Position numbers and translations under genes: made by a program. From the NCBI GenBank assembly GCA_001563335.1, contig LRSL01000082.1, forward strand, positions 1 to 40,882: a stretch of 40,882 nt of DNA, given 5' to 3'. This DNA comes from Candidatus Thorarchaeota archaeon SMTZ1-45 (GTDB taxonomy: Archaea > Asgardarchaeota > Thorarchaeia > Thorarchaeales > Thorarchaeaceae). Numbering within the stretch: the first letter of the stretch is position 1; the number at the start of each line of letters is the position of its first letter. The notes below the pieces were generated by a model. The model had not been told where the DNA came from. It saw nothing but the letters and a program-made list of their open reading frames with translations, and did no database searches. Below are positions 33,983 to 40,882 of the stretch, piece after piece.

Positions 33983-36790
33983 ATGGCTGCTGTACCTACG
34001 GGCTATGAAGCATTCCATAGTTTGCGACGGAAGGGAGTCACTCTACTCTGTTTTCTACTTGCCTCTGCAATGGCAATGGGAATTACTGTGTACGTTGATT
34101 CATACTCTGTCCATGAGTGGGACAATAATATGGCCAGTGTCGGACAGATTGCGATGTTTGCTGAGGGAGAAGGTGTCGAGAATTATGTAAATGGTATCAG
34201 AAACATCGATGGTGTAACAAAGGCTGCTGCACTTCAGAGGTCTACTGGATATCTTGAGTACTGGGTCAATGATAGCTATGGGGGTTGGATAGACTCCATT
34301 TATGGTGACATCATAGCACCAGACCAAGTGTTCTTGGACACGTTTCCAGAATACATTACGCTTGTTGATGGAGTATTTCCTGAAGACAATAGTTCACAGA
34401 TTGCTATCATCGATTTTCTTGTCAGATATTATGGATTAAAGATTGGAGATGTTGTCAATTTCACCGCATATTGGGATGTAGGATTGCAAGAGGTAGAAAT
34501 CATAGGTATCTACAAACAAGGCGGTGAAGAGTCCTTTAACCAATACTATTGGGCTTTTGAAAGCATAGCCATTGTAAATCCAGAAATAATGGACTATTCC
34601 GATTACAAAGTGTATATTGACATAGATAGAACTCGAGCTACGCCTTTCGACGCAGGTGGTTCTCTTTCGTATGTCAATGGAATAGGGCAAGCGATAAGAG
34701 AATTAGATCCCTACTATGACCCACTGTATCCATGGAGTTCTCATTTTTGGATTTCCAACTTTATTGCAGACGCAATCAATGACTACATCTATTGGATCCA
34801 AATAGCAAGGATCAGTCAATTAATGCGGTCCTCAGGAATCATTGTACTCATAGTGTTTGTAACATTCCTAGCTATAAGACATAATGTTAATGAGAGAAGA
34901 TACGAAGCTTCAGTATTGTATTCACGTGGTGCGTCCACTGGAGACCTTGACAAGATAGTAAACCGAGAAATCATCGTACTTTCCATATTGTCATGCATTT
35001 TCGGCATAGTGGCAGGAATTCTAGTTAGTAGAATAGCAATATCGTCAACTGGATATTTTCAGTTCGATTTTCAATTGATGATATCGGAACCACTTCTTGT
35101 TTCTATTGAATCATTGATGATGTCCGCCGCTGTTGGAGTGCTCTTGCCTTTGTTTACACTTGGAGGATATCGAGTTGTTTACTCAACCAAGAGATCAGTT
35201 GATGAAAACACTGGAAAAATAGCAAAGCTCGTAAGAGGATTCAATTTCATCAGGTGGGATCTATTAGTGGTCGTGATTGCAGCTCTACTACTTATTACCC
35301 TCACGACAGGAGGGGCATCTGTCAGTACTGACCCGATTCTTGGTTTAATCCTTCCTATTGTTCCACTACCACTCTTTCTTGGAGTAGCTAGTCTCTCTAT
35401 CAAGATATTGAGACGTGGAGCGACTGTCATCTCGAAATATATGTCAAGAATAGTAGGTCAAATCTCAGCATCGATTGGTATTCGAAGGATTGGTAAAGGA
35501 GCATCTTCTGGAGGTGCTGCGGCCATGGTCTTGGTTCTAGCGATTTGCCTCTCATGGAACAGTGCAGTCATTGATGCATCTCTACCAGTGACAGTTGAAT
35601 ATCAATCCAGATTAAGTGTTGGAGCAGATCTCTGTTTCGCACTTGATGAATCGCAATACGCTCTCTGGGGTGATTTCATAACTAATGTTTCAAATCACGA
35701 CCAAGTTGTATCAGAAACCGTAGTTTCCGAGATTGAATTGTATCTTTCTAGTGGGTATGAGGGACGAAATACGTTTCTAGCAGTAGATCCAAGGGAATAT
35801 TCGGATATAGGGTATCATTACCTCGGTAACAGATTGAATGATTCCGAAATGTCGGAAATGATGGATTCACTTGCATCTATCCCAGATGGAGCAATAATCT
35901 CTTCAGATATTGCTACTGATTACAATTGGGAAGTTGGAGATGTTTTGCGTGCAACTCAGTATTATGAGGACTCAACTCCAATTTCGTTTAGAATTGTTGG
36001 AATTGTCAATTCTATTCCAGAGATGCCCGAAAGAGACCCATGGTTCTATTATTATGGTATGATTCCAATCACTCCATATCCATACTTTCCTGGATTCTAT
36101 CAAATTGTTGGCCAACAAAGGGTTCTTGTAAATCGAAACTATTTAGGCAATCATATCAACATTATCAATGAAACCTACTCATTTCTCTGTGTAGCAACAG
36201 TTGAAGGAGCAAATGCAACAAGTATTGCAAACGAACTATTAGAACAAGGAGGTCAGCAAGTTCTCTATGAGGACATCTGGGATTCAGTCGTAACAAGAAC
36301 TGATGAATATCTCAACCAAGTATCATATCATATGGATAGATCTGTAGACACAATGCTTACTGTCCTTACGATTGGTACGATTATGGGAGCATTTGCAGTT
36401 TATGCCTTAGAAGGAGTACGAGAACGAAGAAGGGAGATTGCTCTTCTTCGCTCGAATGGCGCTGATATTGGGCAAATTATAAGGGCACAAGGAGCTGAGA
36501 TGCTCGTATTAATGCTATTCAGTTTGGTGATCCTATTTGTCTATGGACCATTGTACCTAACAACATCAATAGCTTCATCATCGAGTGGTATGGCTTCTTG
36601 GTATACAATATATCCAGTGGCGATATTTCCTGTTATTCCATGGGTCACTATACTTGAGGTCCTTGCGTTTTTCGTGGTTTCAGTAGTCATTTTCATTGGC
36701 ATTGCTGCTGTTTTTGGATCACGGATTAATCTTGCATCTACCTTGAATGCGACTTGGGCTGAAGCTGCACCATATGGAGGTGACGTGTAG
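33983..36790 (+). CDS. FtsX/MacB-type ABC permease, ten membrane spans
   Basis: The 935-residue protein has about ten membrane spans: one at residues 13-38, six between about 283 and 526, and three between about 791 and 912. Two large extracellular domains separate them (38-283 and 526-790), each rich in strands and N-x-S/T sequons. This is the duplicated-FtsX plan of large type VII ABC permeases. Cytoplasmic coupling segments RRYEASVLYSRGAS and RRREIALLRSNGAD match the FtsX family R-x-x-E-x-x-x-L-R-x-x-G pattern. GGAGG nine bases before the ATG fixes the start. The next permease gene begins with no gap. Confidence 0.9.
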   Translation: MAAVPTGYEAFHSLRRKGVTLLCFLLASAMAMGITVYVDSYSVHEWDNNMASVGQIAMFAEGEGVENYVNGIRNIDGVTKAAALQRSTGYLEYWVNDSYGGWIDSIYGDIIAPDQVFLDTFPEYITLVDGVFPEDNSSQIAIIDFLVRYYGLKIGDVVNFTAYWDVGLQEVEIIGIYKQGGEESFNQYYWAFESIAIVNPEIMDYSDYKVYIDIDRTRATPFDAGGSLSYVNGIGQAIRELDPYYDPLYPWSSHFWISNFIADAINDYIYWIQIARISQLMRSSGIIVLIVFVTFLAIRHNVNERRYEASVLYSRGASTGDLDKIVNREIIVLSILSCIFGIVAGILVSRIAISSTGYFQFDFQLMISEPLLVSIESLMMSAAVGVLLPLFTLGGYRVVYSTKRSVDENTGKIAKLVRGFNFIRWDLLVVVIAALLLITLTTGGASVSTDPILGLILPIVPLPLFLGVASLSIKILRRGATVISKYMSRIVGQISASIGIRRIGKGASSGGAAAMVLVLAICLSWNSAVIDASLPVTVEYQSRLSVGADLCFALDESQYALWGDFITNVSNHDQVVSETVVSEIELYLSSGYEGRNTFLAVDPREYSDIGYHYLGNRLNDSEMSEMMDSLASIPDGAIISSDIATDYNWEVGDVLRATQYYEDSTPISFRIVGIVNSIPEMPERDPWFYYYGMIPITPYPYFPGFYQIVGQQRVLVNRNYLGNHINIINETYSFLCVATVEGANATSIANELLEQGGQQVLYEDIWDSVVTRTDEYLNQVSYHMDRSVDTMLTVLTIGTIMGAFAVYALEGVRERRREIALLRSNGADIGQIIRAQGAEMLVLMLFSLVILFVYGPLYLTTSIASSSSGMASWYTIYPVAIFPVIPWVTILEVLAFFVVSVVIFIGIAAVFGSRINLASTLNATWAEAAPYGGDV

Positions 36791-39661
36791 GTGTTCCTTT
36801 TCGCTCGTCTATCAGCAAGAGCTCCTGAAGTGTTGACAACGTTGCTAATATTTTCACTTTCAAGTGGAGTACTTGGTGGTATTCTTTTCTATATGGATTC
36901 CACAGCACCTACTGTTCTCAATGATATGACAGCAGATGTCCCAATAGATATGGAAGTATCCTTTGGCTATCCATTCTATTATCAGAATTTTTCAGATCCT
37001 GATGCGACAACAACTGACGATATTAGAAACATAGTAGAATCACAGGAATATGTGATTGCTACTGAACCACTCACATTCGTAAATATCTACGATTGGTATG
37101 TAGAGGATTATCGATACAATAGGATGGGATTCCTTGGAATCAATCAAACAGCCTTTGACACATTTCCTGAAGCTATAGAATTGGATGCTGGAACGCTCAA
37201 CTATGATAACGATTCCTGTCTTCTGGAAAAGAGTCTGTTTTTATCAGAGGGTCTAGAACTAGGTGGGAACTATACAGTATCAATAACTGTTGAAGAGTGG
37301 TCTGATGGCAACTGGTCAGAGATAGAGGTAGAGAAATCGTTTATAATAGTGGGTACATTCATTTCGAACATATATATGTTTCAACCATATTGGGGTCAGC
37401 CTGAGGTAACATATCTCCAAGTAATCACTACTGCGGCAACACTTGAATCTGTTTTTAGTTTTTTGCCGCATGATGAGTATTATGGAATTCAAAATAGAAT
37501 CTGGGTCAAATTCGACAGAACTGGAATTGTTCAGAATGATGCCCAAACGATGATTGACATTCTTACGAATATTAAGAAGCAGATTGAACAAGAAACGCTA
37601 CCGTTTGGCATCATTAGTTACGATGCTTTTAGACTTCGGGATGCAGTCTATGAATTTGCTATATGGTCTTTGAGTGTTCGGGCAGTGGCTATTGCATTTT
37701 CAATACCATCAATAATCATGGGAATGATGCTTATCCAATACAATTCTAAGCTCCTATCCGACGAGCAACGTAGAGATGTTGGCACAATCAAGACTAGAGG
37801 ATCATCAGGATTGCAGGCATTCTTCTGGGTATTAAGTAGTGCAATCACTACTGGATTCATTGGCAGTATGGGAGCAGTTGCCACAGGATTACTTGCCGCA
37901 GTTCTCTCTGGTTCTGTCAGGGAGTTGCTTGTCTTTAGCTTTGAACAACTCTCTGGCTTCACCTTGCTTCTAGAACCTGTTGCAATCATCATTGTGTTTT
38001 CGTTCTCATTCATAGTGGGTCTCATCGTTGCATTGCCATCTGCTGTGAAGGCTCTACTGATGACGCCCACGGAGGCACACAGTGTTCTCGAGGGAGAGAT
38101 TCTCACAGAGTCGGAGAAGATGGGAAGTCCTGCAATCGATATGCTAATTGTCGGAATCTTTGGTTATCTAATGTTGCTATTGATGTTTATGTTTGCGTTT
38201 GGTGGATTAACAGCAATGGCATCTACATTTTTTGCTGCAACAATAATACCTGTCATGGCTATCTTTCTATATTCCTTTACACGATTGCTCTCTAGAAGTA
38301 CATCCTCAATTAAATCATGGATACTATCAAAGATTAGGAAACCTTCATTGGTTGTGGGTACACGTCTGATCTCAAGAACTACCAGACTGTTTAAGAAATC
38401 TGAAGCAATAGGAACGATGTTTGTTGCGATGGTCTTCACAGCAGCTCTTTTTGCATCTCTCTCTGCGACAACTGGAGATATGCATATGAAACATGTCTTT
38501 TACTTTGAAACTGGAGCTGACATCATGGTGGAGGTTAATCCAACACTAAGTAATGTAACGATGGACCTAGTTCAAAACATCACTGAGGTAGAAGGAGTTG
38601 CTCAAGTCAGTCCAGTGCTTCAGTTTTCGGGCTATGTTCAATATTGGAATGCATACGCGTATGGTGGAGGAGAAAACATAAACCGCTCAATTTCTGTTTT
38701 TGGAGTCCAACCAGACACATGGATTGAGGCTGCATTCTGGCTTGATTATTTCACGTTATATGATATACCACAAGTATCTATCGCAAAACTAGATGATTCG
38801 CTTGGAGATGTAATCAATGTCATTACAACGTTTAAGCCTGTCAGCTACTATACCATAGACTCAATCACACGTATACCTATACCTCAGTACTCACCATTCA
38901 TCGATCTGCAAGTTTTTAGTTCTGGTTGGTATAATGAGACAGGCTGTGAGATTGTTGATTTAATGATTAACGGTATCGATGTATATCCAAGTTATTCTTA
39001 CTTCCCTGGTGAATCGGACATCTCTAACTTTCTTATTATGGACATTAGTCTTCTGCATGCTTGGATCAATAGCACAAGAGTTACGAAATTCTACGTAGAT
39101 CTTGAACCGGGTGCAAACTACACTAAAGCAATGCTTGATATTTATCAAATTGCTCCATTCAGTTTCAATGACATTAGTGCAGCTGAGGAATCTATTGATG
39201 AAGTACTTGATTCACGTGCAACTCAATCCATCTTTGGAGCTTACACACTCAATGTCATATTCTCACTTATCTATCTCACATTTGGAATGATAATAGTAAC
39301 TACAGTCCGAGTCAGAAATCTGAGGAAACAGTTCTCAGTCTTGCGAGCTCTTGGAGCTGAAACAAAATCAATGATTGTAGCATCATTGGTTGATACATCA
39401 GTAGGGCTACTACTTGCTGCGCTTATTGGTGGAGCAATAGGTGCGACGCTCGCATTTCTTCTAAAAGACATACCATTGTTATACATGGGACTATCAACTT
39501 CACAGTTGTGGACAAGACTTCCAGTGTTCTTAATCGTACCATGGCCGTTGCTAATAGGAGTAGTAGGCACAGCAGTTATTGTAGCACTTCTGGCAACATA
39601 TGTGGTAGTGTCTCGAGCTCTTAAACTCAATATAGCAGAAGAAATTCAATACACGGGGTGA
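36791..39661 (+). CDS. second FtsX/MacB-type ABC permease
   Basis: The 956-residue protein follows the same plan as its neighbour: spans at about 12-35, six between 294 and 560, and three between 820 and 943, with ectodomains at 35-294 and 560-820 bearing sequons. Coupling segments DEQRRDVGTIKTRGSS and RKQFSVLRALGAE fit the FtsX pattern. It is too divergent from the upstream permease to be a recent copy, so the two probably form a heterodimer. The GTG start touches the previous stop codon, with GGAGG ten bases upstream. Its last codon overlaps the in-frame GTG of the second ATPase gene. Confidence 0.9.
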   Translation: MFLFARLSARAPEVLTTLLIFSLSSGVLGGILFYMDSTAPTVLNDMTADVPIDMEVSFGYPFYYQNFSDPDATTTDDIRNIVESQEYVIATEPLTFVNIYDWYVEDYRYNRMGFLGINQTAFDTFPEAIELDAGTLNYDNDSCLLEKSLFLSEGLELGGNYTVSITVEEWSDGNWSEIEVEKSFIIVGTFISNIYMFQPYWGQPEVTYLQVITTAATLESVFSFLPHDEYYGIQNRIWVKFDRTGIVQNDAQTMIDILTNIKKQIEQETLPFGIISYDAFRLRDAVYEFAIWSLSVRAVAIAFSIPSIIMGMMLIQYNSKLLSDEQRRDVGTIKTRGSSGLQAFFWVLSSAITTGFIGSMGAVATGLLAAVLSGSVRELLVFSFEQLSGFTLLLEPVAIIIVFSFSFIVGLIVALPSAVKALLMTPTEAHSVLEGEILTESEKMGSPAIDMLIVGIFGYLMLLLMFMFAFGGLTAMASTFFAATIIPVMAIFLYSFTRLLSRSTSSIKSWILSKIRKPSLVVGTRLISRTTRLFKKSEAIGTMFVAMVFTAALFASLSATTGDMHMKHVFYFETGADIMVEVNPTLSNVTMDLVQNITEVEGVAQVSPVLQFSGYVQYWNAYAYGGGENINRSISVFGVQPDTWIEAAFWLDYFTLYDIPQVSIAKLDDSLGDVINVITTFKPVSYYTIDSITRIPIPQYSPFIDLQVFSSGWYNETGCEIVDLMINGIDVYPSYSYFPGESDISNFLIMDISLLHAWINSTRVTKFYVDLEPGANYTKAMLDIYQIAPFSFNDISAAEESIDEVLDSRATQSIFGAYTLNVIFSLIYLTFGMIIVTTVRVRNLRKQFSVLRALGAETKSMIVASLVDTSVGLLLAALIGGAIGATLAFLLKDIPLLYMGLSTSQLWTRLPVFLIVPWPLLIGVVGTAVIVALLATYVVVSRALKLNIAEEIQYTG

Positions 39662-39666
39662 TAAAC

Positions 39667-40551
39667 ATGGCAGAAAATCTAGATGAAATTGCGGAACAAT
39701 ACAAGGTGGTTGTCCGAGACTTGATGAAGGTCTATAAACGAGGACAAAAGGAAGTCATAGCATTAAGAGGTGTTGACTTCGAAGTTCGTGAGGGCGAGTT
39801 CCTCTCAATAGTAGGTCCTAGTGGTTCAGGAAAATCAACTTTGCTTAAAATGCTGGGTGCGTTGGATAAACCTACTGCGGGTATGATTCTCTTTGATGGG
39901 CATAGTGTTTCAATATTGGATGATAGAAGATCTATGCTCTATAGGAGGCAAAAAGTGGGTTTCATTTGGCAGATTGGAAATCTTGTACCTGGTTTAACTG
40001 CATTCAAAAATGTCACTCTTCCAATGAAGCTTGCAGGAGCTCCAACAAAACTCGCAAATGAAAGAGCAGAGATGCTACTTGACATAATGGGGCTTAGTCC
40101 AAGAGCACATCATAAACCCAATCAAATGTCTGGAGGAGAAAATCAAAGATGTGCTATCTGTGTAGCTCTCGCAAACAAACCAGAGCTTCTATTGGGTGAT
40201 GAAATCACTGGCGAGCTTGATACTGAAACTACAGACATGGTAATGGAGGCATTAAAGAAGACAAATGAGGAGTTTGGTACCACTGTCATCAATGTTACAC
40301 ACAATCCTCGAGTAGCCGAGTATGCTGATAGAGTCTTGAGAATCAGAGATGGTCTTATTGAAGGGCAAAAACACACTCTCTATGGGGACATCACTGAAAT
40401 TGATGCTAAAGGACGTATGGTTATTCCAGAAACAATCAGACGTCTTGCAGGTATTAAGAAACGTGTTGTATTAAAGGCAACATCGGAAGGTCTACTAATT
40501 AGTCCATTGAGTACTGGAGAAGAAAACAACAATAATCAACCGATTCAATAA
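39667..40551 (+). CDS. ABC ATPase fused to a C-terminal AbrB-like domain
   Basis: The 294-residue protein has a full MacB-type ATPase: Walker A GPSGSGKST, signature MSGGENQRCAI, Walker B LLLGDEITGELD, and H-loop VTHNPRV. After the usual end of the domain (RDGLIEG) it continues for about 60 residues with YGDITEIDAKGRMVIPETIRRLAGIKKRVVLK and a last strand GLLISPL. The D-x-K-G-R-x-x-I-P-x-x-I-R-x-x-x-G-I pattern is that of AbrB/SpoVT/MazE swapped-hairpin DNA-binding domains. A Gln/Asn-rich tail closes the protein. Start chosen at ATG 39667, five bases after GGGGTGA. Fusion of this domain to a transporter ATPase suggests either a dimerisation module or direct gene control by the transporter; that is inference. 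Confidence 0.88.
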   Translation: MAENLDEIAEQYKVVVRDLMKVYKRGQKEVIALRGVDFEVREGEFLSIVGPSGSGKSTLLKMLGALDKPTAGMILFDGHSVSILDDRRSMLYRRQKVGFIWQIGNLVPGLTAFKNVTLPMKLAGAPTKLANERAEMLLDIMGLSPRAHHKPNQMSGGENQRCAICVALANKPELLLGDEITGELDTETTDMVMEALKKTNEEFGTTVINVTHNPRVAEYADRVLRIRDGLIEGQKHTLYGDITEIDAKGRMVIPETIRRLAGIKKRVVLKATSEGLLISPLSTGEENNNNQPIQ

Positions 40552-40573
40552 TTCATGAATTGCTAGTTAGACA

Positions 40574-40864
40574 ATGCCTTTATTTGAATCGTTTCAAGAT
40601 TTGAGAATGGTCAGTATGAGCCTCACAGAAATGCCATGGTCATTCTATGCAACATTGGTGTCATTTGGAATTTTCTTTGCAAGTCTAAATATTTACATCC
40701 TAACACTTTGGTTAGCACATCCACTTGCGAGTCCATACTGGTTGGTTGGTGTTGTTGTGGGAGCAATAGGTCTTCTTTTTTCGATAAGGATGGTTAGGAT
40801 TCATCAAGCAGAACTGATAGAGAGGAAACGTCAAAAGAAACAAGACAAGGTCAGTGAAGACTAG
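40574..40864 (+). CDS. small two-span membrane protein at operon end
   Basis: The 96-residue protein has two hydrophobic segments (about 25-48 and 54-72) joined by a short loop HPLASPYW, and a highly charged cytoplasmic tail (ERKRQKKQDKVSED). It follows the AbrB-fused ATPase by 22 bases on the same strand and may be an accessory subunit of the ABC system. No Shine-Dalgarno sequence is apparent before the ATG; in-frame ATG codons follow at residues 12 and 15. Not recognised. Confidence 0.6.
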   Translation: MPLFESFQDLRMVSMSLTEMPWSFYATLVSFGIFFASLNIYILTLWLAHPLASPYWLVGVVVGAIGLLFSIRMVRIHQAELIERKRQKKQDKVSED

Positions 40865-40882
40865 CTGCTAGTCTGCACCTCT

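Noticed and set aside
37648..38106. Minus-strand open frame of 152 codons inside the second permease
   Set aside because: It is the complement of a membrane-span-rich coding region; composition is that of an antisense shadow and there is no ribosome-binding site.
1..40882. CRISPR arrays, tRNA or rRNA genes, insertion sequences, prophage genes
   Set aside because: I saw no regularly spaced repeats, no tRNA-like cloverleaf sequence, no transposase or integrase motifs and no terminal inverted repeats with target duplications. Absence by eye is not proof; tRNAscan-SE and a CRISPR finder would settle it.

Overview
The window is archaeal and most likely from an Asgard-type archaeon, possibly Thorarchaeia-like; the phylum call is inference. 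Supporting evidence: an F420-dependent methylene-H4MPT dehydrogenase (Mtd), a geranylgeranyl-reductase-type flavoprotein, a HerA/NurA pair, a tungsten aldehyde:ferredoxin oxidoreductase, TATA-box promoters, and a set of eukaryote-like parts (a Ras-superfamily G domain and three proteins with longin/roadblock-like N-termini). Base composition is moderately AT-rich and even, with no insertion sequence, CRISPR array, tRNA or rRNA visible. Genes are densely packed; many start at TTG or GTG behind a clear GGAGG-type Shine-Dalgarno sequence.

Layout. 1-1467: a possible cut-off gene on the minus strand, then an MFS transporter. 1525-5305: a NurA-like nuclease carrying an extra winged-helix-like insert, overlapping a HerA ATPase gene. 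5327-7232: GTP cyclohydrolase II and a FrhB-like F420/ferredoxin oxidoreductase, divergent. 7290-8532: a cell-surface protein divergent from a ribbon-helix-helix regulator. 8554-12441: a helical-repeat protein, a THEP1-type NTPase, and a large Ig-repeat surface protein. 12647-16075: a longin-like/zinc-ribbon protein, Mtd, and an MFS protein with a helix-hairpin-helix tail. 16191-19203: two paralogous longin-plus-winged-helix proteins in one apparent operon with a MinD-like ATPase. 19220-21896: a GNAT acetyltransferase, the tungsten AOR and a 49-residue companion, plus a possible single-membrane-span microprotein. 22036-25769: a large polytopic membrane protein, an alpha/beta hydrolase, a glycerophosphodiesterase and a two-span zinc protein. 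25890-30537: a tiny membrane-anchored CxxCH protein, two unrecognised proteins, a geranylgeranyl reductase homologue and an adenine phosphoribosyltransferase homologue. 30701-33040: a GTPase-like protein with a damaged active site, a zinc-finger protein and a four-span membrane protein. 33269-40864: a MacB/FtsX-type ABC operon of ATPase, permease, permease, second ATPase with an AbrB-like tail, and a small membrane protein.

How the genes may work together. Mtd, the FrhB-like protein, the AOR and possibly GTP cyclohydrolase II (flavin, perhaps deazaflavin supply) point to an anaerobic metabolism based on F420, H4MPT and ferredoxin. The most novel candidates are the longin-winged-helix/longin-winged-helix/MinD triad, the pseudo-GTPase, and three unusual fusions: NurA with a winged helix, MFS with HhH, and ABC ATPase with AbrB. 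Several convergent gene junctions carry compact perfect inverted repeats that look like shared terminators. All assignments are by eye from motifs and protein character; no database search was possible.
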